Source: JAFGUB01 sp050305515
GTDB lineage: Bacteria; Campylobacterota; Campylobacteria; Campylobacterales; Sulfurimonadaceae
Assembly: GCA_050305515.1 (NCBI GenBank)
Contig: JBNLFL010000040.1
Coordinates: 62,001 to 126,000, forward strand
Direction: 5' to 3'
Length of the DNA stretch: 64,000 nucleotides
Shown here: positions 35,253 through 44,232 of the stretch, piece after piece
Layout of the letters: every line of letters begins with the position of its first letter
How positions within the stretch are numbered: the stretch's first letter is position 1
Notes under the pieces: generated by a model
The model's input: the letters and a program-made list of their open reading frames with translations, nothing else
What the model was told of the DNA's origin: nothing
The model's database searches: none
Position numbers and translations under genes: made by a program

Positions 35253-36928
35253 TTTTTTCTCCTAATTGATCCATCTTGTTCAGTTTTATACCAATCAAAG
35301 ATAAATTGTGTATTTTTTTTGCTATTGAGGTACTGATCAATAGTGCAAAAATTGATAATTTTCTTTTCCTTGAAGAGTATCATAAAGCAAGTATATAACA
35401 TTGCCTGTGAAGCGGTAACGCGATTTGGAGCCATAGTTTTGAATAGAAAGAAACTTTCTGAAATATACTGGTCAATCAATTCAATATCTACTTCATCAAC
35501 TCGTTCTGCTTTGACATCATACATATCATTGATGAGATCAAAATAATCCATACACCGAAGTTGCTCCAAAATTGTGTATTTCTCCAAAAAAATATCAGTG
35601 TACGAACTTAAACTATTTAATAAAGTTTTACCTTGGGGTGATAGTGCAATGAGGTTCTTTGCATAATCACTCGAATCAATAATATTAAGATCAAATAGCC
35701 AGTTTATTCTCGGATCAACTATATGTTCAAGATAGCTTTCTGGCTTTTTCCAATCTTTCATTCTTTTAATTTTGGCAGAAACTTCATTTTTACTTGGTGT
35801 CGATATATCTGAATTTTTCAAAACAAACTTTAATTGTGACAAGGCATAAGCTTGAAATTCTTTCTTCAGGTCTTTGAGCGTAGTTTTATTGCCTTGTAGG
35901 TTGATTAACTCCAATAATATCCACAAATAAAACCCATCATTTTGGAGAATAAAGAATAGAAAAAAAGCTTTTTGAAATTTTGACAATTCAAAATAATTAT
36001 TTGTGCTACCACTTAACTTATTATCAAGGACAAGTAAAATTTTCCCAAATTTTGATATCTTGTATGCATTATTTTGAAAATATAAAAGCTGCATTGCCAT
36101 TGCTATTTCAACATATGGCTTTGAAGAATTCCCAGTTTTAGTAATATCTATTTTGCCTTTATTGTTTGCATAAAGCAGTAAATCATTTTCATGGGAGCTA
36201 GCTTCAAGTTCAACTTTTTTATTGAAAACATTGTCCGGATAATAACTACTTTTATCAAACATTCTCAAAATCATTTTAATATATGCCAGTCTCCTTACTT
36301 TTGTTTGAGCAGAAATAATATTTATCTCATTGTGGCGTACGGTAAGGTGTTCGCTAAAGTCTTGCCAGCCATACCAACTTATCGATTCATAATATTTCGT
36401 TGTAAAGTCTTTCTTTTCTTCTTTAACAGTAGAGTATTTGCCTTCTGCTTTATTAATACTCATCAATTCATCTAAAAAGTTTTTATTGAATAAATCAAAT
36501 TGCATGTCAAATGTATAAAACATTGAATAATAAGGACAAAAACCACTATCATCGTCAGAACTATAATAGAAACTTGGAATATACTCATACAGACTATAAA
36601 TTACTTTTTGGAAATGGACAACATAATCATAAAGATTGTCATGAGTCTGAATTTTCACTCTAACACCATTGATTTCTATACTCTTCTTATAAATTTCCTT
36701 CTCATTGATTATTTCTAAAACGTCGTCAACATCATAATCATCACAAACATTTTCAAAATCTTCTTCTACTTTATGATCGCTAAAAGAAATATCAATGAAG
36801 AAATCATAAAAAGTCAATTCATCAATTTTGACATGAATAGAATTGTCAACATATGTACTTTCCAAACATGTGTAATTGTTAAATATATCTAGAAAGTTTA
36901 CATTTTGTACCATATTTATAATGCACAC
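35249..36928 (-). CDS. Unknown 559-residue protein of the defence operon
   Basis: Not recognised. 559 residues, rich in Asp, Asn, Tyr, Phe, Ile and Lys, encoded by visibly more AT-rich DNA than sspBCD. An acidic N-terminal region (about 45-75 and 110-125) precedes a largely helical body. No membrane segment, signal peptide or catalytic motif is apparent. The start overlaps the end of sspD by 13 nt (a second ATG at 36913 is possible), and its end overlaps the AAA ATPase gene. Position suggests a target-recognition or adaptor subunit for the ATPase-PIN pair (speculative). Confidence 0.6.
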   Translation of the reverse strand: MCIINMVQNVNFLDIFNNYTCLESTYVDNSIHVKIDELTFYDFFIDISFSDHKVEEDFENVCDDYDVDDVLEIINEKEIYKKSIEINGVRVKIQTHDNLYDYVVHFQKVIYSLYEYIPSFYYSSDDDSGFCPYYSMFYTFDMQFDLFNKNFLDELMSINKAEGKYSTVKEEKKDFTTKYYESISWYGWQDFSEHLTVRHNEINIISAQTKVRRLAYIKMILRMFDKSSYYPDNVFNKKVELEASSHENDLLLYANNKGKIDITKTGNSSKPYVEIAMAMQLLYFQNNAYKISKFGKILLVLDNKLSGSTNNYFELSKFQKAFFLFFILQNDGFYLWILLELINLQGNKTTLKDLKKEFQAYALSQLKFVLKNSDISTPSKNEVSAKIKRMKDWKKPESYLEHIVDPRINWLFDLNIIDSSDYAKNLIALSPQGKTLLNSLSSYTDIFLEKYTILEQLRCMDYFDLINDMYDVKAERVDEVDIELIDQYISESFFLFKTMAPNRVTASQAMLYTCFMILFKEKKIINFCTIDQYLNSKKNTQFIFDWYKTEQDGSIRRKK

Positions 36929-37779
36929 ATACTACAAAATTGATCATCTTCAAAATCATCAAGATCTTGATCATGCTGAGCTAAGAATGCCATTTCTTCC
37001 ATCATTGTGCCATTCTTGACCTTGTGCTTTTTCTTATACTCTTCATATTTTTTATAGGACTCTTTAACGCGAGCTATGTTCGCTGGTCGAGCAAACTCTT
37101 CGAGTGACATATCGCGGATCCAGGTGTAACCACCTTGTTCAAATTTTGCAGCTTTCCAGTACTCTTTTGGATGCTTTTCAAGAAGCCACACCCATTCAAT
37201 TTGGCGCATAAAGAAGCAAAAGTAACAGCCAGAACGTGTTCGGTTGTAGGTAATGTCAAACTCTTTGTCATATTCTTCTTTATAATACCCTGGAAGCCCA
37301 TCTGGGATATCTGGATCAGCAAGATTCTCTTTCAATATCCGCTTCACATCATTGAGGGTAATTCCATCTTCAACAAATGGCATTACTGTGTGAAAGTCTT
37401 CGCGGTGAGGTACAAGACCGGTACGGTTTTCATCTGCGCGGATGCCTACGTAGTTGTAGATAGTGCCTTCTTTGACATGGTCAATGAGCGCTTCGAGCTT
37501 GAGGTGGCGTGTACACCAACGCTCGTTGGGTGATGGAAGAAAGTGATTGTATTGCTGTAGGAGTTTTTCAAAGGATTTTTTTGGATATATCTTTTGAACT
37601 TTGATTCCAAGTGCGCGTTCGAGTTTTTCGAGATATTCATAGGTCTCTGGGAGTTCTTCTCCGGTATCGAAAAAAACATATTCAAAATGAATATCAGGGC
37701 GTGTTTTTTTTAGGTGAAACGCAAGTGCCGCACTGTCTTTACCGCCAGAGATTGAAAGAATGTGCCGGATATTACTCAT
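36916..37779 (-). CDS. sspD: SspD-like ATP pyrophosphatase / PAPS reductase-family sulfurtransferase
   Basis: Activates the DNA backbone for sulfur insertion in phosphorothioation. 287 residues with the PP-loop SGGKDS at 11-16, RWCTRHLK in the middle, GIRADEN, and cysteine pairs GCYFCFF and FCSMC at the C-terminus that could carry sulfur or an Fe-S cluster. Family relatives are DndC and SspD; the neighbouring SspB and SspC genes make it SspD rather than DndC. It overlaps sspC by 8 nt. Confidence 0.82.
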   Translation of the reverse strand: MSNIRHILSISGGKDSAALAFHLKKTRPDIHFEYVFFDTGEELPETYEYLEKLERALGIKVQKIYPKKSFEKLLQQYNHFLPSPNERWCTRHLKLEALIDHVKEGTIYNYVGIRADENRTGLVPHREDFHTVMPFVEDGITLNDVKRILKENLADPDIPDGLPGYYKEEYDKEFDITYNRTRSGCYFCFFMRQIEWVWLLEKHPKEYWKAAKFEQGGYTWIRDMSLEEFARPANIARVKESYKKYEEYKKKHKVKNGTMMEEMAFLAQHDQDLDDFEDDQFCSMCAL

Positions 37780-40700
37780 CAGTTTCCTTTGAAGCCTCTT
37801 CAGCCAACAGCGCGATCAAGTACAATTTCTCTTCTTTTGTGAGATTGTGTGGAAGATTGTATAGCATATTTTCTGCAATATTGCTTAGTTTAGGTACTTT
37901 TTCGTTATCAACAGAGACAACGACATCGCTCTCGCCATGCAGGGTCGAAACCTTGAGTTTTTTCACGTCTACAGGGCGTTTATTGATGAGCTCAATAATG
38001 TCTAATTTGGAGAGTACCTTCTGCGCGAATATTTTAATGTTGCGTTTAAAGTCCTGAATATCTTTGTCAAAAGCTTCATTTACTTTTTTGTGATTAATGA
38101 CCAATGACATACCATTTAAAAATGCAACAAGATCATTAGCCGTGGTAGCCATGCGATAGAGATCATTGGCATCTTTGTCGTCGTGCTCTTGTAAATATTT
38201 ATCTAGAATACTTTCAAACTCATTGCCAAATGGATAATGCTTATTGGTAAGGTTGAAAGTTGTGGCAACCATTTGTTCAAGATCTAAAATCATTGATTTA
38301 TATGAGAAGACTATCTCATTAAATGCCTGTTTAAATGCATCAATAAAGTCATCTACATTGTCTGTTGTCAGCGATTCAAACCCTATTGCTTTTGGGAAAA
38401 GCTCAAAAAAGGATGTATGAGGCTCTTTCGATGAGAGAATGCTTGAACGCAAGTTGATGGCATTCTCGGAAAGCTTTTGTGTTTGGTGACAGTACTTTGG
38501 AAGGGAGTTGAGTTTCGTGTAAAGCTTTTGAAAAACAAATTTAATATTTTGTTTGGTATAGCCTGCATCAAAGTACAGATCAAAAATGTGGATGTATTTG
38601 GTGAAAATCGCTTCTTCATCTTTGGAGAGTTCATACCAGCGAATGGTGTAGAGTTTCGTATTTTTCCAGATATCCATGACCTGGTCGACATCAAAGTCAA
38701 ACTGATAGGTGTTTTCTCTAAAGAAGTGGATATGCGATTCATTGACGATCAAGAACAAGAAGACAACGAACTTGGCGGCATCCTCATTTAGGCCAAACGG
38801 CTTTTCAGTCAAGGCATCCATGAGTGTTGTTACGGAAAGCATTTGGCCCTTTTCCATCTGCTTGGTGAGCATTTGCCAGGCGGGTGAGAAGTGGCATTCG
38901 ATAGGCTTAGAGAACTCCCACATTTGATTTTTTGGATTGAGAACGTGTAGGCCAGACCTTTTCACTACCGACAAATAAATGGCTTTTTCTGGAGGTGTTT
39001 TCTCTATCCCAAGATCAGCGTCGTTTTCATGTTCAAGCATATGCTTGAATAGCATTTTCACACCAGGTGGTACTGAGAGTTCACGATTGATGGTATTGAC
39101 AAGATCATTGATGATCACCGGCATGTCAGGATAGGTGTTTTCTAGTATCTTTGAAATGCTTTTTTGCAGTAGTTCTGAAGTGTAAGGCAATACCTTACCG
39201 GCGAAGTACATTTGATCTTTGACATCTAGAATTTTGTCAATTTCGATCTTATTCGTATTGAGCATGTTGTGCAATATTTTGCGAACCAGTTGATTCGCTT
39301 GTACATCTTTGCGTTTGAGCATCGTTTCTATAGCCATCGATTGCTCAACAATGCTTTTGAGTTGACGAGTCAACGGTAGTGCAATATAGACACTTCGCGG
39401 ATTGTTTTTGCTGGCTGACAAGAGCTCTTTCTCGGCTACTTCAGCACTCACGTAAATGAGCTTAAAGGGTGTGTTACTGCTTTTGGTTAAATCGGATTCT
39501 ATAAACTCTTTTGTGAAGAATTTTGCAGTGCCTTTAGTGATGTAAAAACGTTTGGCAAGGACTTTGTCATGGCTAATAATTTTATTGATTTCAGTTTTAA
39601 AATCCGTTTTGATTTGCCCTTTCATAATAGCGGCAAGATCGGCATTGATGTCGATGCTGGTTTCTTCAATAAGAGCGTAGGCATTGGTAGCAAGCTTATG
39701 TAGCAATAGTCCCTTGCCTGTCAGCGCATCAATGGCCTCTTTGACATTTGGCTCCCCCGGTAGTGCCAGTTGTAATGCAGTGGTGTCAAGTTGAATAAGG
39801 TGTTCTAGTTTAAATGCGGAAATGAGAGCGATGGACTTGATAATGTTCTTTTGGGTGTCCGTTAAGATGTTCGCGCTGTCAAGGTATTCATTGGCTAGAT
39901 TCCAGGACTCTTGATCAATCATATTGACACTGTATGCATTTAACAGATAATTCATGTAATCAAAGAGCATTGGCAGTGTATAGAGTGATTGCCCTGTTTG
40001 CTCTTTTGAAATAAAGTTTTGGAATGAATAGGGCTCTTGCGCTGATAAAAATGAGAAGACTGAACGCTGATTTTGGAAATGCTTAGAGAAGATGTGAAAG
40101 AGCGCTAGCGATGTAAATGGGTGCAGAGGCGCTAGTTTTTGTAATGATGCTTCATTAACTGGGATATTCTTATGTGAAACATGTTTTTTGTAGTTACTAA
40201 AGAGTTCATGTACATGAGACTGTACATTTGCAATGGTTTTTTCATCGGTTACAGTGATAGCTTCTTCAAAGATGTGCATAAGTTCATAAAAGTCATCTTG
40301 GAAAACAATGTTTTCAAAACGGCCTTGAATCTTATCCCATTCGCTAAAGGAGATATGAGATGTGTTTTGTACGTAATCTTTAAAGCTTTTATGAAGTGCA
40401 ACAACTAGGCGATAATTTTCATGCTGATTTGCAAACTCAGCTAAATCTTGCAAGGCATGAATATCAGAGTCTAGATACTTTTCCGAAGCATACTCAATTA
40501 TCTTACCAAGCTCATCAATAAAAACTGACACACCTGTATAGCCAAGCTTCATCACTTCATCATCGAGTGCTTCAAGTAAAGCTACTAATGAAATCTCTTC
40601 ATTGGCTTTGATGAATTTGTTCGTGGCTTTTAGTTCTTTTTTTGACTGCAGTGCCGCAAGAAGAATTTGTCTAAAAGAGAGGTGCTCGCCGATAAGCTTG

Positions 40701-41026
40701 ATGGTCAAGAAGCCTTTGGCTTTATTGTCGACAAGCTTCTCATAATAGTCATAGATTTCTGGCTCTTTGTTTTTGAGCTTTTGAATACAGACTGAGTGCT
40801 CTGGTTGTTTGGCTAAAAGCGCTTCCAGGAAGAGTAATAGCGATGATTTACCAGAACCGAAAGGGCCGGTAATAGCAATTGAATTTGAGGTATTGTGCAT
40901 GATGATACGACGTAGTGCTTCGATAGAGGATGTCGAAAGAATGTAAGAATCACAGTTTGTATCGTAGAGGATGTTAGTTGAGCGACGGAAGTTCGGCGTA
41001 ATAGTTAGAATGTCTGAATATTTCAT
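37772..41026 (-). CDS. sspC: SspC-like large P-loop ATPase
   Basis: 1,084 residues. Walker A GPFGSGKSS at 54-62, a hydrophobic strand with acidic residues VSVFIDELGK near residue 170 as Walker B, and EFANQHENYRLVVALHK as the sensor region. The rest is helical with no further domain I can name. BREX BrxC/PglY proteins share this architecture, but the SspB (DUF4007) and SspD neighbours and lack of a PglZ gene support the SspBCD reading. It overlaps sspB by 4 nt. Confidence 0.72.
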   Translation of the reverse strand: MKYSDILTITPNFRRSTNILYDTNCDSYILSTSSIEALRRIIMHNTSNSIAITGPFGSGKSSLLLFLEALLAKQPEHSVCIQKLKNKEPEIYDYYEKLVDNKAKGFLTIKLIGEHLSFRQILLAALQSKKELKATNKFIKANEEISLVALLEALDDEVMKLGYTGVSVFIDELGKIIEYASEKYLDSDIHALQDLAEFANQHENYRLVVALHKSFKDYVQNTSHISFSEWDKIQGRFENIVFQDDFYELMHIFEEAITVTDEKTIANVQSHVHELFSNYKKHVSHKNIPVNEASLQKLAPLHPFTSLALFHIFSKHFQNQRSVFSFLSAQEPYSFQNFISKEQTGQSLYTLPMLFDYMNYLLNAYSVNMIDQESWNLANEYLDSANILTDTQKNIIKSIALISAFKLEHLIQLDTTALQLALPGEPNVKEAIDALTGKGLLLHKLATNAYALIEETSIDINADLAAIMKGQIKTDFKTEINKIISHDKVLAKRFYITKGTAKFFTKEFIESDLTKSSNTPFKLIYVSAEVAEKELLSASKNNPRSVYIALPLTRQLKSIVEQSMAIETMLKRKDVQANQLVRKILHNMLNTNKIEIDKILDVKDQMYFAGKVLPYTSELLQKSISKILENTYPDMPVIINDLVNTINRELSVPPGVKMLFKHMLEHENDADLGIEKTPPEKAIYLSVVKRSGLHVLNPKNQMWEFSKPIECHFSPAWQMLTKQMEKGQMLSVTTLMDALTEKPFGLNEDAAKFVVFLFLIVNESHIHFFRENTYQFDFDVDQVMDIWKNTKLYTIRWYELSKDEEAIFTKYIHIFDLYFDAGYTKQNIKFVFQKLYTKLNSLPKYCHQTQKLSENAINLRSSILSSKEPHTSFFELFPKAIGFESLTTDNVDDFIDAFKQAFNEIVFSYKSMILDLEQMVATTFNLTNKHYPFGNEFESILDKYLQEHDDKDANDLYRMATTANDLVAFLNGMSLVINHKKVNEAFDKDIQDFKRNIKIFAQKVLSKLDIIELINKRPVDVKKLKVSTLHGESDVVVSVDNEKVPKLSNIAENMLYNLPHNLTKEEKLYLIALLAEEASKETDE

Positions 41027-41865
41027 GCGGCATGCTCTTTGTATACTGCGGCAAGGGCTTCTCGCAGGGTGGGTTTTTGGTTAATGTAGATCTGCTTTAT
41101 GCCAGCAGCTTCTTGGTAAATGATCTGATTACTAGTTAAATCACCTAATTTTTCCAGTTTTTCCAGCAGCTTTTCTTCGGTTAAACACAGGGTGTACTGT
41201 AAACTTTTTTGGCCATATTGTAAATCTTTAACTGAAAGGGTTTTCCCCCTGTGATCTCGGGTGAAATATAAGAAAATATACAAAAATGCCTCATCAGATA
41301 ATGCTGCTGGATTTTTTACATTGACAATGAGCTCATTGTCAACTTGATGAAGAATATTCAGATCGTGAAATACACTGCTTGAAAAGAGATTTTTTTCATC
41401 ATTTCCAAGATACATTTTACTCAGGACTGTCACATCACTATCGAGAGTATTTGTGGACATATTAATTTTATGATCAAGGCACCATTTTTCTATTTTATGT
41501 AGTAAGGATTCTCTTGTAAAAGTTGAGAGAAAAAAATGATTGAAGAACAGATAGTAAAGTGTTGCCTTCTCGACGTTCTGTGTCAGATAGCTGTGCAAGA
41601 TCCATAAAGAATCTAGTTTTTCGAGATAAGGGTCTTTTGAAAAAATCAGGTTCGCTTCATCTGTAAAAGTTGTACCACTGAATAAGGTAAACTTGTTGCC
41701 CCATTGACGCAGAGATTTTACTTTATTACTACCTATACCGGCCAAACTCATAGCTGCTTCAATCTTGCCGTTCATGATATCGACATTTCGATAGGCTAGA
41801 GGAAGCCATGATGTCTTACATTCGAACTTTTCATGTCCAGAGAAAGATGTTTTACTGAATGTCAT
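41023..41865 (-). CDS. sspB: SspB-like DUF4007 protein (PT nickase subunit)
   Basis: 280 residues with the DUF4007 pattern: FSGHEKFECKTSWLPLAY at the start, then GIGSNKVKSLRQWGNKF, followed by helical segments around the LWILHSYL and SLQYTL regions. In SspABCD systems the DUF4007 protein SspB nicks DNA during single-strand phosphorothioation. It overlaps the small HTH gene and sspC by 4 nt each. No sspA (cysteine desulfurase) is adjacent, so a host desulfurase would have to supply sulfur. Confidence 0.8.
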   Translation of the reverse strand: MTFSKTSFSGHEKFECKTSWLPLAYRNVDIMNGKIEAAMSLAGIGSNKVKSLRQWGNKFTLFSGTTFTDEANLIFSKDPYLEKLDSLWILHSYLTQNVEKATLYYLFFNHFFLSTFTRESLLHKIEKWCLDHKINMSTNTLDSDVTVLSKMYLGNDEKNLFSSSVFHDLNILHQVDNELIVNVKNPAALSDEAFLYIFLYFTRDHRGKTLSVKDLQYGQKSLQYTLCLTEEKLLEKLEKLGDLTSNQIIYQEAAGIKQIYINQKPTLREALAAVYKEHAA

Positions 41866-42104
41866 TTGTTGTCCGTTCTGTTTTTTATCTGTCCCATGAG
41901 TTTATTGATGAAGATTTTGTTTTCATGGTTCTCAATATATAAATCAAGATATGCCTCGACCCAATTCGGACAATGGCCATAGGCACCATTTCTTTTGACA
42001 AACCAGTTCCTGATAGTTGCGATCGGGGTATTGGTGCGCTTGGCAAAATGCTCTTTTGTTAAACCAGCGACAATCAATTTTTCATCAAACTCTTTGGACT
42101 TCAT
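41862..42104 (-). CDS. Small HTH protein heading the ssp operon
   Basis: 80 residues with a probable helix-turn-helix, LTKEHFAKRTNTPIATIRNWF (residues 15-35, last helix RNWF), followed by a short acidic helix. It is the first gene after an AT-rich region holding an 18-bp palindrome and overlaps sspB by 4 nt. A repressor of its own operon is the natural reading; the target has not been shown. Confidence 0.68.
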   Translation of the reverse strand: MKSKEFDEKLIVAGLTKEHFAKRTNTPIATIRNWFVKRNGAYGHCPNWVEAYLDLYIENHENKIFINKLMGQIKNRTDNK

Positions 42105-42194
42105 AGTATGATAAGTATATAAAAAAGTATGTTAAAAACATATAAATATATATTTATAAATAAAATAAATGTTAATAACGTATTAATAGTGTTA
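42105..42194. promoter_or_regulatory. Promoter, operator and terminator region between tniQ and the ssp operon
   Basis: Very AT-rich. An exact 18-bp palindrome at 42141-42158 (TATAAATATATATTTATA) is a candidate operator for the adjacent HTH protein. A 9-bp inverted repeat, GTTAATAAC at 42171-42179 and GTTATTAAC at 42191-42199, overlaps the tniQ stop and would form an AU-rich terminator for the transposition genes. Confidence 0.5.
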
Positions 42195-43364
42195 TTAACA
42201 CTTTATATTCCTTAAAAAATCATGAAAAAGATGTACAAAGCCTTTGTGTTTCGTGGCATGACAGCCTAGAATTGCTGCAGTACGCTCTTGTGTTATATTC
42301 CCATTGAGATGTTGTAGGTAATGAATTGCCCCGGCGACTTCACTTTTACTGATCTCCCGGCCGACTGTATTCTGCATCGGTATACATTCGTCAATCATCT
42401 TTTCGTACCAGAACGGAACATGTTTGAACCCATGCATGAAGTTTCGATGCGTTAAGTGGTTGTCGGCGGCAAAGTGTTTGAGATGTTCGGGATGGTTCTG
42501 AAAAAGATGGTAGACCATGGTTGAGAGATAGAAATCTTTGTCGATAGGTCTGATTTTGCCGGAGCGGTAATGCTGCTCTTTACGATAGAGCAATTTGTAA
42601 TCATCAAGCATCTGAAAGTGCCTCAACTGCAGGCTCTCGCCACGATTGAGAAGCCATGACCAGATAGTGTAAGCATGGAAAACGAACAGCGACCGGACCT
42701 GCATTGTTCCGATCGTGAAATATCCGCGCTTCAACCCCTCTTCGAAGCATTCGATGGCGTCGATTCCGAAAAAGTGAGTAGACGGTACTTTTCTTGGTAC
42801 GGTCTTTCTCAAATCTCTACCGCATTTGCTGCAGTAAACCAATGCAGCCGATGGCTTCATTCTGTTAAAGCGGACTCTCTCAGAGCATTTCCCACAGCGG
42901 TCAGTCAAAAAGACCCGGTGCTTGGGACAGGCGTTGAAGAAGCGGTACCGCCACTGTTTTCTCCAGTATGGATGCGTGTCTTCCGATAGGCATATCGGGC
43001 AGAACATCAGACCGTAGTGGGTGCGCCGGTCCTTGAGCTTTCGAATCTGGTTTGGAGGGTAAAGCCCATGGTCGGATTCGAAAAGGTAGCCTTCTTCGCT
43101 TCGCAGCGACATTTGGAATATCCGAGTATAAGGTAAGCCGCTTTTTAGCGAGAGCATTTCGAGCAGATTCGCATCCTCTTTGAAGTCGATGTCGATGCGG
43201 CTGAGTGTGCTGCCGTTAGGCCTCAGAAAAAGCGAGATGAATGTGGTCAGAGAATAGCCGTGGGCGAAGGCCAGCCGAGTAAGCCATGAACTCAATAGTT
43301 CATTAGGCTGCGGCGGCGGAATGATCAAAAAATCATACCCATCCACCCAGCCCTTTGGTTTCAT
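42195..43364 (-). CDS. tniQ: TniQ/TnsD-family target-selection protein
   Basis: 389 residues. N-terminal TniQ motif PPQPNELLSSWLTRLAFAHG, then a zinc-ribbon region with FCPICLSE, HYWRKQWR-like aromatic stretch, ACPKHRVFL, CGKC and CSKCG. The C-terminal part is a few hundred residues shorter than Tn7 TnsD (about 500), yet longer than the CRISPR-adapted TniQ types with no C-terminal region. It may be what recognises the end of mnmG (inferred). It overlaps tnsC by 4 nt. Confidence 0.88.
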   Translation of the reverse strand: MKPKGWVDGYDFLIIPPPQPNELLSSWLTRLAFAHGYSLTTFISLFLRPNGSTLSRIDIDFKEDANLLEMLSLKSGLPYTRIFQMSLRSEEGYLFESDHGLYPPNQIRKLKDRRTHYGLMFCPICLSEDTHPYWRKQWRYRFFNACPKHRVFLTDRCGKCSERVRFNRMKPSAALVYCSKCGRDLRKTVPRKVPSTHFFGIDAIECFEEGLKRGYFTIGTMQVRSLFVFHAYTIWSWLLNRGESLQLRHFQMLDDYKLLYRKEQHYRSGKIRPIDKDFYLSTMVYHLFQNHPEHLKHFAADNHLTHRNFMHGFKHVPFWYEKMIDECIPMQNTVGREISKSEVAGAIHYLQHLNGNITQERTAAILGCHATKHKGFVHLFHDFLRNIKC

Positions 43365-44230
43365 AATGTCGGAAGGTACTCAATATCGTCGAGCGTAATT
43401 CTTTCACGTCCGGATGTAATAGCTTTAATAGAGGCTTTTTTGAGAAGGTTAACCGCACGGCCAATCAAGCCTTCGGACTGGTTGTAAAGTGCGTCTATGA
43501 TCTGTGAGTTATAGACCATATCAGAAGCCTCTTTAAGTGGCAAGCAGGTTTCATAAGTAGCGATGAAAGAGCGAAACTTCTTGTCATTACTCCAGCGGGG
43601 AAGTTCAATGGAAGGAAAACGCGAAGCCGTCTCTCCACTTGTGGATAGCGCTGAATGGGCTTCTCTTGTACCGGCAAGGATGATTGAAAGAGAAAGTTTG
43701 TTGCTGAGCTGCTTAAGATCGTTTATAAAGGTGCGCTGTTTGTTAAGATTTCCGGTCAAAGCGCTATGAATTTCATCAACCAGAATCATCTTAGTATTGA
43801 GCTTCCCAAGGTAGTGTTCTACCAGCCTAGCCTTCTCCATAACCTTCTCCGTAGGTTTGTGCGGGACGCATAACTCATTAAGGATCAAAGAGTAGAGCCT
43901 GCTTTCATCAGGGACAGTTGGAGCCTGGAAATAGATGATAGGGATCTCATAAATGTGTTCTCCTTCTTTATTGACGGTCTCGAGAGTTGCTTTATGCAAA
44001 TCGTAAAACTTTTTCAGGATCGCAGTTTTCCCGTTGGTGTAATCGCCGTAGATCAACAATCCTTCACGTCTGATCTGAACGGGTTCGTTGAATTTTTCTT
44101 CCAGTAATTCAAGAAGCGTTATGGCCGCTTTGTAACCGACCCAATGATCCTGCCCGCAATATTCGATACGCTCCGCATCGCTTTTTTCCAGATAAGCACG
44201 TGCCGTTTTAGTCAGTCGTCTTTCACTCAT
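43361..44230 (-). CDS. tnsC: TnsC/TniB-like AAA+ transposition regulator
   Basis: 289 residues; Walker A GDYTNGKT at 62-69, Walker B MILVDEIH with D152/E153, sensor IILAGTREAH, and FPSIELPRW, all matching the TniB/TnsC family. This ATPase links the target protein to the TnsAB transposase. It overlaps tniQ by 4 nt and follows tnsB by 2 nt. Confidence 0.92.
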   Translation of the reverse strand: MSERRLTKTARAYLEKSDAERIEYCGQDHWVGYKAAITLLELLEEKFNEPVQIRREGLLIYGDYTNGKTAILKKFYDLHKATLETVNKEGEHIYEIPIIYFQAPTVPDESRLYSLILNELCVPHKPTEKVMEKARLVEHYLGKLNTKMILVDEIHSALTGNLNKQRTFINDLKQLSNKLSLSIILAGTREAHSALSTSGETASRFPSIELPRWSNDKKFRSFIATYETCLPLKEASDMVYNSQIIDALYNQSEGLIGRAVNLLKKASIKAITSGRERITLDDIEYLPTL

Positions 44231-44232
44231 TA

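Noticed and set aside
36916..41026. BREX system, because of the large ATPase and PAPS-reductase-like gene
   Set aside because: There is no PglZ, BrxL or adenine methylase gene, while the DUF4007 protein and F-G-H genes fit the Ssp cassette.
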